From: Podocnemis expansa
Lineage: Eukaryota > Chordata > Testudines > Podocnemididae
Length of the DNA: 64,000 nt
Direction: 5' to 3'
NCBI GenBank assembly: GCA_007922195.1
Contig: ML682003.1
Span: 6,420,093 to 6,484,092, forward strand
Part shown: positions 13,501 to 28,500 of the stretch, piece after piece
Layout: each line of letters opens with the position of its first letter
Numbering within the stretch: position 1 is the first letter of the stretch
Notes under the pieces: model-generated
Database searches by the model: none
Seen by the model: the letters and a program-made list of their open reading frames with translations, nothing else
What the model was told of the DNA's origin: nothing
Translations under genes and position numbers: made by a program

Positions 13501-16500
13501 TGCATATATTGGTTTCATATTTTTCTGTATTTCTGGTGTCAGGACACGGGATATACCACGCTGCCTTTTACTGATGTACTCCATCTGATCCAGGAGAAAA
13601 TTACACAACTGAGGAATGAAAGATGAAAAAATCAGTATGGTATGCCACAAAATAGTTCTGTCATTTCAAATAAAGTGGCCACTTATCAAAACTTGCCAAT
13701 TACCCAAAATAGTTATTTCTTAAGCATCTGTAGATTCCCTATAGTAAGACCAAGGCAACCTGCAAACTGTGAGGTATTCTTATCATATTTACCAAACACA
13801 CAGTTTTGAAGGGTATCCACAACACAGACTCCCTTGACAATCTTACCAAAGCCTGAACAGCTTCCATTTGATGCCTTTGAATGTCATTTACTGCCTCTAT
13901 GTTTCTGCCTTTTTCCTGGAGCTTTTTCTTGAGATCTTTGAAGAAGTATCTCAATTTATCCAAGATGGCTTTGCTGAACTGCTTGATGGACTCCTCCAGT
14001 CTACAACTGGAAGCAGAGAAATGCATACAAAGATTAATTCAGATACCCAAAGGCTTGAGTAAAATGCTGCAATGCAAAAAGGGGCATTCAGGGACTGGCT
14101 CACAATGCACTTCGACTGCTATGGAAGAAGATAAAATGGTGGGATCACACTGAAGTCTAAATGAGAAAGTTATGTTAGGAGATTTGAGTTCTATGAAACA
14201 AGCTTTTTTTCCACTGGTGTTAGGTGTCCTTTTATGGGAGTCTTCCTGCATCAGATCAGTCCATTTCTGTCCTGGGCTTTCCTATTTCTTTAACACCTTC
14301 CACAGGATCTGAAAGCCCTTTGTTCTCTTTAATGAAGCTGTGTATTACTGGCTATGCTGCTTTACTGTCAAAGATGGTCTGATCCACTATGGCAATGTAT
14401 ATTAGGGCTCTACTGTTCCAGTTTGGATTATTTGCGCTACAAGTGATTGATTTCTTAATTCATTCATAGTAGCCTATTTTAAATAGGTACTATTAGTCTA
14501 AGACATTAAGTATTAGTAAATTTCATGTTCATTCAATAAGAGTTTCAGAAGTGAATGCCTTCATCTTTGTTCAGTCTTGTATGACAATACAAGTTATAAC
14601 TAGTGTGTAGGTACAGAGTGTAAAGATTATATTCTAAAAATAGTAACTGCACACATTTTTTGCAAAAAAAAAAAAAAAAAAAAAAAATTTGAGACTATGG
14701 CCCAACTCTGCAACTGCACTTTAGAAAACTTGGCTCTGCACCAGCAAATTGGAATCTGGTTGCAAGACGGGAAACTACGTGATTTAACTTAAGACAAATG
14801 AGTACATAACTAAGAAGCAATGCAAATTAGACACTAAATCAACCATGTGGTTATCTCTACCTTTGGCGAGACAAGAAGTAAATTACTAGACTCAGCCCCT
14901 CAAGGGTAGGGTCATGAAAGTTGGCCATTCCCTGTTATCAGTTGCTGGGATCTCATTTCATACTTGGAATAAATTGGCTTGAGAACACTGGAGAAGAGAG
15001 GCCAAGCCTTTTGCACCAGTTCATCTCACAGTTTTTGGCAGATGGCACAAAACTGTGTTTATTTTTATACCAGTGAGATTCACAAGTATCTTGTGTTAGA
15101 GCAACCTAGCGTGTCATGAAAAGGAGGATACCTGAAGACATCATTCCATGTCATGGAGATTGCACTGGATATTGGCTCTGAGAGTTGCTCATTGAAATCA
15201 ACAGACCCACAAGCTACAGAGCTGTAGATACCTTGGCGAGTGCACACAGCTCGGTACGTAGCATAGTGGTATCCATTAACCTGCGAAGTGGAAAGCAAGG
15301 AGAGGAAGCATCAGTCACAGTACTTCAGATACAAAGGAGACTCTAATTCAACTCTAAAATAAGAACAGCCACTCTGGTTGCTGACAGGTAAGAAGTGTAC
15401 CTTTGAGGAAAGCTATATCATAACTCTGCAAGCCACTGACAGTCTATCATTTTGCTGTACTTGAAGTGCGCAGCGTGCTTGATTGTTGTAAAGGATACAA
15501 ATAAAAAGAGTAGCTCCAAAAGGTACGTCAACTTACTAGGACAATTCCATGGCCCACTTACGCTGCTCTCCTACACAACTAAGACTAAAGTGCCAATAGA
15601 GAGCGTGAGATGTACTAGAACAGCGAGCACAGGAGTGCACTGTCTGTACCATTTCATAGTATTTGTATTAAGGAAGTAGCCAAGGGCTCCAATCATGGCT
15701 CCAACATAGTAGGCCCTGTACAAAAGCAATCTAGATCATAAAGGAAGCTGGCAGATGGATGGAGTAAACAAATGATTGTTGGATTTACTAGTGTCTGTGC
15801 AGCTTTGTAAAGATGTCAGATGCTATTTAACTGGGAAAGGCAAAGGAACCAGTGGCAGTAAATGAAATACAGCTTAGCACAGCTAGTCATCAACTTCACT
15901 ATCTCAGCCAACAAAATCTCTTATTACCCACAAAACCCTGCACGACTAAAGACGACACATTGAGAAAAAACAGACCTCAGAGCTGTCTTCATTTCAGTGG
16001 TAGGGGAGCTCCAGATCCAGCCTTCATTCACTAGTTTACAATCCCATGCAAAAATTCTTTCTACCACCATCAACACCCCACCCCAGATAGCAGCTTTAGA
16101 ATGCTGCAAAAGTACTCATTAGATCTCATTGCTCCCCTCCAGCAGAAGTCAGCATTAGCATCATTTTATATTTGCCTTCATGTGGACATGTACAGAACTC
16201 AGAACATGGAGGCTACAAGGGATCTGTAATGTAAAGGGAGAAGGAAAGAAAAGCATCGAGCTTAAGAGACAGGAAGGATGGAAGTGGTGTTGACAACAAC
16301 CGAATAGGGCAGGGTGGAGCTGGAAGAAGTGTTCAAGGGAGTATCTCACAGGTGAACCCCAACTTCTGACTTTGTCTTCACACAACTCCTTTGCCTTTCT
16401 GGCTCCTTTCTTTAGATTGGCAAGAATGAGGACAGAAAAATAGTATTTGATATCATGAAGGCTATCTTCCACTGCCTCCCGAAGGAGTGCAGAAAGGCTT

Positions 16501-19500
16501 GAGAGGCATGTCTGCACAATGCCTTGGACCTGGGCCCGGTGAGAATTGTCCTGAAAGGCAAACAGAAAGGATATTAACAGGGTAATGTAAAAAGCTCTCT
16601 GTGAGCTAACTTGGTATAGAACCCACAGCTCCACTTGCCTAGTAGATCTATAGCCAGAGGTGCAAGGTTGGTGGGGTAATATCTTTTATTGGACCAAATT
16701 CTTTTGGGGGGAGAGAGAGAAGCTTTTTGCTGCACAGAGTGCTTCTTCAGGTCTCTGTATCAGCTCAGAAGACTCTTTCTCTCAGCAACACAATAAAAAG
16801 ATACTACTGATAAAAGATATTACCACCCCCACCTTTGCTCTCTAACATCCTCAGACAGACATCGCTACAACACTGCATATGGATCTACAGCCCATCAATC
16901 TCCATGTTTCTCCAGTGGAGATCCTGTGACCATAAAACCACACACCCATCACAAATACACGGTTTCTTTACATTCAAAGGCTGCATGACCCTGAGCAGCA
17001 GCATCAAGATGCCACAAGCCAAAGAATTACAGTTACTTAGCTACCCACCTCTTTAACACAGAGGACAGCCTACAGAAACGACAGGTCCAAGCCAACAGTG
17101 ATTCACCTTGAGTGAAGCATTCATGCTACAATTCACAGTGGGACCTGTAGTGTCTTCTGGCCATTACACACACTTAGAACAATGAAGTGGCCATAGGCCA
17201 AACTTCAGAATATTTGGGGCTGGACATGGCTGATGCACTTTGGCATCCCCTGATTAAACATCTTTTCCTTTCTCACTCTGACACAGAGCGAACCTATGAA
17301 ACCTAACAAGTATGCCTTCCAGCCCAGTACCAGACAGAGAACAACAGTATAAGTACAATTTCATCACCATGGGAGAGTTTGTCTTTGGTTCAAAACTAGT
17401 AACTGCTTATTGTCTGCCACCATTGCTGTCAGAGAAGAGTAAGGACTAGAAGTCAGTCAACATGAAATGCACCAAACAAGCTAAAATTAACACCCCACAG
17501 AAAGAAACTTAGGGTTGTCTTGCAAACAGAAAGAGAAGACAGTCTCCTTGGATTGCCAAATACATATATTAAGCCAGGGTCTACTAGGCCATATTGTTCA
17601 TTTGCTGGCTGCATTCCAGCACTCTAAGAGCCAGCAGCAACGTATGTGTTAGGCAGGTAATGGGGTCTGGCGAGATGACAACACCTGAGTCAGGATTAAG
17701 CAGCTAAACAGATTTTATTTATACACTCACCACCACAACGCTCCAGAGGAGAGCCATTTTCTGGGAGGGTGAGAGGCCCCACGGACCAGGAGACTCCAAC
17801 TGGCGGCGTCTGCTTCAGACCTGGAGAGACTCTCACCCTCCCTTCCAACCTTTCTCATAATTATAGTCCTTCCTTGGGCAAGCAAAATAAAAACATATTT
17901 TGGGAAGCAAGGCAAAATAAGTATATTACAGTCAAGCCTTACCAAGCAGCAAAACACCTTATCTCAGGCCCTAGCCAGTTCCCACAGGAGACTGGCTCCA
18001 GCTGGTGCTTTGGGCATGAAGCCCAGCATTAGTTCATGGTTGGGTCGCTCACTGGGGGGGGTGCAAGCGCCATGCTACCTGTCCATCACAAAATCTTCCG
18101 CTTGAGCCCTACAACAAAGTATCAGTAACTCACTGCAATATGTCCATTCCATGCTATGCCAATAGCTGCCAATACCTATCAATTTGGAGTGAACTTTTAA
18201 AAGTTGCCCAATCAAAATAAAAGTTAAAAAAGTTAGTGAATGCTTACTTCTGCTCTCTGATTGGTCAGGTAATTGACCACTTGACTTATGATACGAGCCA
18301 CATTTCTGATCACTTTCTCTGTTGCCACCATGCTATGCTGCAAGGCAGTGTGAATGGCAAACTTCCTCAGAGCCGGTATTTCTGAACAACGACAAACAAG
18401 AGACCATTACCATTCCCATGCATGGACCCTCTTCCTGAGAAATTATTAGGGCTGTCAAACAATTAGAAAAAAACTCATCACAATTAATCACAGAGTGGGG
18501 AAAACAGTCACTTTATTGCAGTTTTAACCACACTGTTAAGCAATGATAAAATACCTATTTACATTTATTACAGATATCTTTGAATGCTTTTCCACGTTTT
18601 CAAATATGATTTCAATTACAACACAGAACAAAGTCTACAGTGCTCACTTCATTATTTTTTATTACAAATATCTGCACTGTAAAAAATGATGGTGCAATTT
18701 ACAAGTCAAAGCACGAAAGGGAATATGAATGTTTAGCATTTCTGGCATATAAATACTTCACTATGCTGGCTACAATAATGACATGCAAATTGCCTGTTTT
18801 CACCTTCAGATGACATTATCACCTGTAAATGTAAACAAAGCTGGCTGTCTTAGCAACTGGCCCAGCAAGAAGGTGGACTGATTGGACTTGTAGGCTCTAA
18901 AGTTTCACAACAGAACCTCAGTTACACACACCTCGAGAATGGAGGTTCCTCATAACTCTGAACTGCTCATAACTGAAAAAAACATTATGGCTGTTCTTCC
19001 AAAAGTTTAAAACTGAACATTGACTTTGTACAGCTTTGCAGAAGAAACAGTGCTGCTTTTAACCAACTTAATTTAAATGAAATAAGCACAGAAAATGTCC
19101 TTACCTTGTAAATTTTTAAAAAAAACTTCCCTATTTTTATTTTTTTATGTTCAATAAAATATCATATTATATTTACTTTTTTTTGTCTCTATTGTTCCCA
19201 GTCTGCCTACTTCCAGTTCCAGATGAGGTGCACTGCTGACCAGTCAGTTTGTAACTCTGGTGTCTGCAACACCAAGATTCTACTGTACATTGTTTTAGTA
19301 CTGAGTGCAGTTACGTGAAAAAAAAAAAAATCTACATTTGTACGTTGCAATTTCACAACAAGGAGATTGCACTGTGGTGCTTGTATAAAGTAAGTTAAAA
19401 ACATTGTTTTGTTTATCTTTTTTCCAGTGCATATATTTCAGGGGTCTCAAACTAGTGTTTCCTACAGTTATTTCCTGCAGCCTGCAACGAAACTTAGAAT

Positions 19501-22500
19501 TTCTCAAGTAATTGATAATATAAAGTTTCAAGTGTGTTTACTTACTCGTTGTCTTTCCGATACCTCCATCTTGAATGGAAGTAATTCTTTGTTACTTGAC
19601 ACGTTACTCTTCATTTTTGCATTTTGACTATACTTTGTATCATTGTATAAAAAGTGATGCAGCTCTTTGGCTAACATACTACTCCCTATGCAGCCCTCAT
19701 GGCAATTTGAGTTTGAGACCTCTGCTATATTTGAGAAAAAGAATAATCTAAAGTGATCCCTGTATACTTTATATTCTGTGCTGTAATTAAAATCAATATA
19801 TTTGAAAATGTAGGAAAACATCCAAAATTTGTAAGAAATTTAAACTGATCTTTTATTATTGTTTCACAGTATGATTAAAACTGTCATTAATAGCAACTGT
19901 TTTTTAGCACTCCAAGGGCTCAATTGTAATCAGGACGCCATTGTGCTAGATGGCACAAAATGGACAGTCCCTGCCAGGACACCTTGGAATCTTATTTAAA
20001 ATAAAATAAACAAAAAAAATAAAAGAAAAGGAAGACAGGAAGAGGACTAAGAAAACTGATGGGAAACATTTTGTTGCAAAAATTAGCAAAACTAAATGTA
20101 GAGACATTTGCAAATAGCAAGACATAAAACAAAAGTGTTCTCTGTAATCCCTATTAGCCAGGTACATGGCAGAACACACTGAAATTGATCTCAGGGTTAT
20201 AGCGGGAGGGTCACTGTACCAGTGAGCGCTCAGGAGAACAGACAACTAACTCAGCAGCATGAGAGCTGAGGCATTAGTACCTGTATCCTCATCGTTGTGG
20301 AAGACTTGTGGCTGCCCATCTCGGAGTAGTTTTCCATGCAATTTTAGATATTCTGTAGAACTGACTGTGAAAACCTGAAGTTTCCCATGCTGGGATTCAA
20401 CTTCAGCAGGGTCACCTGTGTCTGAAGTAGTTAACACTTCATCCTCAGTCTCCTCGTCCTCCTCATCTTCACCACTTTCAGCAAACACAGCTTTCCTTTT
20501 CATTTCCTGAAACAAAGAACAGCCTCCAGTTCATCTCTACTCTAAGAAGAGTGGCTGATCAGCTGTAGAAGCTGATACTAAAATCTAGTTTAGACACTAG
20601 AATGAGCACCTCTTGTCTTTCTAAAAGATAAAGTACTACAGATTTGGAAGGGACCATGAGAGGTCATCGAGTCCACTCCCCTGAACTCATGGCAGGACCA
20701 CGTACCAAGTATCAAAGACTCTCTTAAAACCATCCCTGACAGGTGTTTGTCTAACCTGCTTTTAAACACTTCCAACGACAGAGGATTCCACCACTTGCCT
20801 GGCTAACCACTGGAATAAGTTAATCACCCTGACAGTGAGGAATCTTTTCCTGATGTCCAACCTAAACCTCCCTTGCTGTAATTTAAGTCCATTGCTTCCT
20901 GTCCTATCATCAGCAGTTAAAGAGAACAATTTTTCTCCCCTCTCCTCATGACAACCTTTTAGGTATTCGAAAACTCTTATGTCCTCTCTCAGTCTCCTCT
21001 TTTCCAGACTAAACAAACCCAGCTCTTTCAATCTTCCTTCATTTGTCAAGTGTTCCAGACCTCTAATCATTCATGTTGTTCTCTGGATTTTCTCCAATTT
21101 GTCCACAACTTTCTTGAAATGAGGTGCCCAAGACTGGACACAATACTCCAGCTGAGGCCTAATCAGCATGGAGTAGAGTGGAAGGATTACTTCTTGTGTC
21201 TTACTTACAACACTTCTGTTAATACATCCCAGAATGGGGTTTGCTTTTTATGCAACAGCATTAGACTGTTGACTCATATTTAGCTTGTGGTCCACTATGA
21301 CACCCAGCTCCCTTTCTGCAGTACTCCTTCCAAGGCACTCATTACCCATTTTGTATATGTGCAATGGATTTTTCTTTTCTAGTTCAACTACAAGCTGCAT
21401 TTGGTGAGGTTCTCTCGCCTACGTTTTTCAGAAAGTCAGAAAGGCTCCTTGCTGCCTTCAAAATCTATAAATGAATGTACAACTCTTCTCCTTAAATTAG
21501 ACAAACAAAAATATAGAGATGCCCTCTACTAGATGGATGTGCTTCTCATTAATAAGATGCCCTAACCATTCACTAATAGTATATCCAGAAACCTTTGTGA
21601 TTCAGTCTAAAGGAGTGGTATCAACAAAACCGTATGGATTCCCTTCAACTTCCTTGTGAATGCTGACATTTCATATTTCAGTTATGGTTCACTGTATCTA
21701 TTGACTACATGAGACAGGAGGAGGCAACCCCTGGCATGTGTGCCAACTGGCACAAGAGCCCATTCGGAGCAGTGCACTGCACCATCTGCAATGCCACAGA
21801 AACTGTGGCTCCTGCCACTAAAAGCCACTCTTGGCAGCTTCTTTCAAGGGAAGCTGGGGCAAGGAGGGTCCCCACCATGCCCATGTTCCAGGCATGGTGC
21901 AGAACGAAGATGCCTGTAATGGCTTCTCTCCATGGTCTGCAGCTGCCAAGGAGTCACTTTAGACAGCTTCTTTCCTCAGCATGCTGGGGGACCCCCCAAG
22001 AGGTGCTGCTCCAGGCAGCTTCTGTCCATGTCATGCCTGGGGCCTCCTGTCCTCAGGCATGCTGCCAAGAGGAGCCACTGCAGGCAGCTTCTTTCTGTGA
22101 GTGGCTCTTTTCAGTGGCGTGGCATGCCAGGGAAGCACCCCTTCTCCCCCCCCGCAAACCTCCAGCCATGGCGGCCACCAAATTTTCAGGCAGCCACCAC
22201 TTTTATTTCTCTGGAGGGAGCCGCTGGCACCGACTGACAGTTGAGGAGAAGGGGCCAGCACAGGGGTCAGCAAAGGTTGCTGACCCCTGACATAAGAGCA
22301 GAGAAATCCAGATGGTGGCATAGAGGTTGTGTACCTATGGATTCCTACCTGAAGACCATTGTTGAAATCCACCCAAATCCGTTGTTTGGAAAACCTGTTT
22401 CGGGACTGAACGCAGACCAGACTAATGGCACGAATCTTCTTATCTTTCGCTCTCTGCAAATTATTGATCTAAGTAAATGGGAAAAGGGAGAAATAAGATT

Positions 22501-25500
22501 ATACACAGAACAGGAGATATTTAAAAAAAAAAAACAAAAAAAAAACCCTCAAGAATTCCAACTGCAGCCAAAAGCTGATGTTGCCTGTGAACTGCAGAGA
22601 GAAAGACCGCTGTCTTACTGGAATGTCACTTCTGTTCAAGCACAGGAATGACAAAGGCAACGAAGGAAGTAACTTAAAAAAGAGGAGGAGGTTACTTACT
22701 GGTAATTGGAGATTCATCTCTATTTTTTTCCAAAGTGGTAGTCAAGTTAATCTAGTTCAGCAAAACAAATAAGGAGTCTTGTGGCACTTTTAAAGTCTAA
22801 CAAATTTACTTATTGCATGAACTTTCATGGGAGAAAAGTAGTAGCTGGGCAGAGGGTGGGTGAAGAGGTACCTGTGACCCCTAGGCAGGACAAAGTACTT
22901 CCTTTCCACCCCCTCTGTAGTAGGGGGGACAGAGGCTGGTGTTTGCCATAACAATTTTGTGGTCCCTTGTATTTTTTTGATTATAGGGAGCATCACCCTA
23001 ATTGGGCCTTCTGGACCAAGAATGTCTATCATAGGGTCTAGAGCCTCCTTTACCTCCTCTGCGTGGAGGCTGAGGTTCAGCGCCATCCTTTTTAACAGTT
23101 CCTCATGGGCCCCGTTATCCATAGGTGCTGGGCTAGCCACGGTTCCCACCACCGCCTCATCTGGGGAGGATGAGGAAAATGCTTTCACAGTTCCAGATCT
23201 ACTTCAGGTGCTCCCATCAGGTTCCCCTGTTCAGGAAGCTTGCCAGGGTTCACTGTCCCTGCTAGATCTAGAGACTCTTCATCCCCCACATCCTAGTCCA
23301 CCATATCTACAGAGGCAGGAAAGAGATGTTCCTGATGCTTTGGGCGTGTGATGCTGTGTTCTGGCGTGGCTACTACTCTGCTTCTCGACATGAGCGAATG
23401 AGGGTGGGCAGGCAGAGACCCTTGGGCTTGGCGGAATGCCTGGGGGTCCAACAGAGCCATTGCTAGGTCATTTGCCATTGACCCTGCCAGGGGCCTGTCG
23501 TGGGGTTTTTTCCTCTGGAACCCCTTGTCCGAGTAGTTGGGCCCTGATCCAAGTCCAGTGAGCCTGAGGCTGATCGAGGAGACCACGGTGGAGCCCCTTC
23601 TGAAAAATCTGGCTTGCATGTCCCTAGTTCAATTGTGAATGGCGCTCTGACGAATGCCAGTGCCAGGAGGAAGATCAATGCCATGATGGGAAGCGGCACT
23701 TACACTGTGTGCCTCTCCTTCAACAAGAGGTGGTCCTGCATTGCCGAATGGTACCGGGGCTGTGACTGGCTCCTTGAGTAGGATCTGCGGTCTTGAGGTG
23801 ATTGGTGCCGGGAATGCGATCTGCTCCTAGACACCTGGCAGTGCTAGAGGCATTCTTTGGAGACTGATCTCTGGTGGGACATCAGTCAGTGCCTAAATGC
23901 CGATCTATGGTGTGACCTGGATCTTTGAGTCAACATCAAATACTGCCAAGAAACAGAAATGCACCTCTGCACCAGGGATGGTCTTTTCATCAGGGGTGGC
24001 TTGCCCCTTGATGGTGCCAGAACTCTGACTGCTGTTTGCCTCTGGTCCTGAACTGAGGCTGCTGGAGTGGGAGACTAGTGTGCCATCATGGCCATCAGGT
24101 CCCAGGCCACCTTAAACGTGTCTGGCATGGAGGGTAGTGTATCTCTGCCACCTCACTGTCCCTGATCTCCCTGCTGGGCCTCTGATGACAGGCCAAGAGT
24201 AGGGCTTGGGCAGCGCTTCGTCATGTCCTTTGCAGACCATACCAAGAGTGAGCATCCAATCCTGGTTTTGCTCTTTTTCCTGACACTGGGGAGTGAAATC
24301 AGTCCTAGGCTGATTTCCCCTCCACTGGGGTATGGTGGCTATGAGCCTTTGGTGCTAGCATTTTCTTTGGTGTTGGGGCCCTGCACACCGAGCCGCTCTG
24401 TGTCAGGGTGGTAGGGTGTGGGTCTAGTGCTGCTTCCATTAGGATTTGTCTAAGTCTCACACTCCTCTCCTTGCAACTTCTTGGGCACAAACTGTTTCAG
24501 ACTTGCAACTATTTGTTTGATGGGATTCTCCAAGGCAGTAGTCCTGGGGGTCCCCTTTTGGCGTAGGCTTGGCACTCTGAGCACGGTTAAAGCCCCGGCA
24601 TGCCCCAGAGCCCTGGGGATGGAGGACGAGGGTCCCAAAGTGGAGAAACACTTATGGCTCGCTATAACTCAGGTAGGACTAGGACTACTAACTAGCTTGT
24701 TCACCAACAGGGCAAATGAACCAGGGAAGAACTAAGGAATAAACTGCTGAGCAATTCACCAGAAGTTTTTGCCAAAGGAACAAGAGAGCTCCAATGACCA
24801 TCACTGGTGGTAAGAAGGAACTGGAGGGGTGGTGGACCAGCAGGCGCTTATATAAAGAGACATGAAGGCACCACTCCAAAGGGCACCTGCCCTGACCCAC
24901 CGGGTACCGCTGGGGGAAAAAATTCTCCTGACGATTGCGCATACCTGGTTTGGAATCAGCATGAGTAAGCATTCCAAGAACCACCACTGATATTAGTGGA
25001 CTCCTTCCTACCATTAGAAAGTATGTCACTAAGGCTGCTGCAGATCTATGTTCTAAGGATGGTGCCCTGCCCAATACCAAGCCCTGAGGTGAAGCAATGC
25101 AGACTAGGGAGTTTGACCTTGCCATTCTGCTCGGACAGGAGCCTTGAGAACATTAGGAGTAGGATTAGCTCTCAGAATGACACTTCAGAAGATTAGGCAA
25201 TCAAATCTGTCTGTGCTAGCAGGAGCCAGTCAGGATAACTCATGCCCTGTCCTAACAGATTTTTGGGATGAGCATGGGTTTTTCAGTATTCACACTGATC
25301 CCTGGGCAAGTGAGGGGTGTAGCATCATTAGAGTCAATGCACAGGCCTTCTGGCATGACTTACCAACAGGGTGCCAGCCACTGAGGTAGTAAAAAAACAA
25401 TGAGACCAAGGAGTCTGGCATGAACTGCCACTACCATGAATACTTGGGTTGAAGACTCTGGGGGCAGTCATTATGCCAGACGGGAGTATTCTAATGAAAA

Positions 25501-28500
25501 TGGTCAGGGCCCATCATGACTCTGAGGAAATACCTGTGAATGAGATGAATATTTACATGAAAGTAAGTATCCTTCATATCAAGGGCTGTAAATCACATGT
25601 CCTTTTCTGGGATGGTATTACAAAGGGCAATGTGACCATACAAAACTTGAGTTTACTGTAGGAGAAAGTAAAAGGTTAAAATAAGAAAGATAAGTAGAAG
25701 CATCTAGGTGTTGGCCCAAGGCCTACTGAAGTAATCCAAAACATATGGAACATACAGTGGGCCTGAACTGAAGGTACTGATATGAGACAGGTTGCAAAGT
25801 TCAACTTCACTGAAATTGGCAAGAAATAAGTGAAATTGCAATAATAAGTATGAAAAATGGAAAAATACCTTGAGAAATGTGGGAGTTATTGGGTCAGCCT
25901 AGTGCCAAGCAGATAAAGGTAATGCTTTGATCAAACCTGACACCTTGGTGGATTGAGATGTCCAACGATCTATGGACCTATCAAATTAAGGGGTGGCAGC
26001 AAAAGAAGGGGTATGTGGACCAATCAAGGTAAATTTGGATCCCAAAGGGGGCCGAGTCAGTAGATCTGAAAAGGGTAAAAGAATAGAAGCCCTGAAGCCC
26101 AGACTTTGTGCAGCCAGAGGGGAGATGGTGAGTCCTGCTGTCAGTTGAGATGTTCCGTTGCATTGAGAGCACCAATGCTGCCAACAAATCTGTTGATATA
26201 TATTGTTTGTCATAGTCCTACATTGCAATAAAGCCTAGCCTGGCACCTCCATCTCTACAACTATCCGTGGTCATGTTGGTTTCCTTGAGCATGAGTGTTA
26301 CCTCAGTTCACCTCTTGCACACAGGGTATGCCTAGACTTCCCACTTAGAGATATGAGCCAAAGATAACCCAAAGTGTTACTCAAAGGAACACCCTGGCTG
26401 AGATCACAAGGCTGACTTCCTGCTTAAAATCCAAGCCCTGCTCTAGAGCTAACAGATTTCCACCGCCTTCTGAGACCCACGCACGCATTTGCACATGCAG
26501 CCAAACTGGTAACAGTGCCAGACACAGAGCAACACTGATAAGAACACATCTTGCCCGCCGGGCCTGAGCACACTCTGCCTGGTGTACCACATTTACAAAT
26601 GAAGTGGTTGAGGAGACAGAAGCTGAGAAATGTTTTTATCACTCGTCTAACAGCTAGTCCATCGCTTGCTTGAGAAGTCGTGTGAGAACAGGCCCTAAAG
26701 GAGGGAAGAGAATGGGGTTGTGGGATAGGCAGGGATGCAAACTCACTCACATAGCCAGTACAGATGACATTCAGTACCCACTGATCTATTATGGCATTCC
26801 AGGGGCTGAGAAAAAGCACCAGAAAGCCAACAAAAGGCATGTTAACGTCCGGCAGTGCTGGGCCTAGTGGTTCAAAGCTCTCAAGGGCCCTTCAAAAATT
26901 GCCTCAGTTGTTCAGAAGACAAGAGCCTCCTGAGCACTCCCCGGGGGCTGAGCCTGTTGCAGAAGGTGTACGGAAGGAGATTTTCTAGACTCTCCTAGCT
27001 TTTGCATGGTGATTCATAGGGCATCTGATGAAAAAACCACTGAATCACAGGTTGAGGTCTAGACCAGTGTTCCCAGCCTGTGGCTCCTGGACCACTGGTG
27101 GTCCATGAGGGTACTGCAGATGGGCCATGGGAAGGGTGAAAGGATAATTACTGCAGGTAAATGTACCGTGATGAATACAATATGTATGTTAGTAAGCATA
27201 ATAAATTGTTAGAAACAGCTATGTTTTAAACACCCTTCGATGGATGTTTGAATTGGCTTGCTTATGTGGCAGTCCACAAAAAGCTTTCAGTGAAGATGTA
27301 GTGGTCCACATAAAGGAAAAGGTTGGGAACTGCTGGTCTAGATGACTGTCTATGTAAATTTCTCTTGGTGGCAGGTGTACATGTCCCCAAAGACAAGAAG
27401 GTTGCCCTAAAGTCCTTCAAAGTACAGAGGAACTAATCAGACTTCTGACTGAATAATGGTGAGTCATGAAAGGGGAAGTCCTCCACAGTGCTCTGGACTT
27501 CAAGGGAAACCTGCCACACAGAGCCATGATTCTGCGTACATAGGTAATGGTTGAAGCCATGGCTCTCAGTGATGTGTCAGCAGCATGAGCTGCGTATTTG
27601 AGGGCAGCCTTTGCCCCTCTCTCTCTCTCTCCAAGTGTGGAACAAACTGTGCCCTGTTGTGGAAGAACATCACCAAACTCTGAGAACTTGGAATGATTCA
27701 GGAAGACTCATTTGGCCATTAATGTCTGGTAGCTGGATTTCCTGCACTGGAGGTTAGATAACAAGAGCTTTCTCCTCAAAAGACCTAGGCACTTATACCA
27801 CAGGTATTGCTGTCTAGCCCTTTCAGAAGCACCTGGCCTAAAGAGCTGAGAAAAGTTGGGGGGGGGGGGGGGAAGAGTACCTTTGGCTGGCACATAACAT
27901 TTTTCCATCTTCCTGGGGGGTGGATGTGCAGGTGACAGCAGTGTGCCAAACAGCATTAATTGCTTCCGTTATAGCTTTGTTTACAGGGAGTGATATTTTG
28001 TTGGGGTACAGATGTGTGGAAGTTGCCAAGGAGTTTGTGTCAAGATTCCTGAAACTCATCAAGAGGAAACTATACTTCTCCAGCAGTCCTATCATGAAGA
28101 TCCTGGAAATGCCTGAATTCACTGAGGGGAGGAAGGAGACACAGGTTACTGCTTTGTCCAGATCTGCTTCATATTGCTCTTGCTCCTCTAAAGGGTATGA
28201 GGGGCAAAAGAGTGGAGGAGGAGAGGGGGAAATCAGAGTGCCTTCATTGAGAAGAGGCAAGAAGTGACTCTTTCACGGACCTGGCTGACTCTGAAGGGCA
28301 GTACTGGTCCCATGACCCCCAATATGGCCAGCAAGAAGGGTCAAAGGGAGATGTGGAAGTCCCAGTAACATGGATTGCCAGTGACTCCAAGCTAAACGAA
28401 GAGGTTGCTCTCAAACTGGGGTAAGTCTTTTGGGCAGTGGAAGATATGTAGGATAAGGAAACAAAGGCTCCTAGTGTGGTTTGGCATTTCCTTGATGAGG

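Noticed and set aside
21709..22290. 193-codon plus-strand frame
   Set aside because: It lies exactly within a non-autonomous hAT with termini and target duplication; no transposase similarity.
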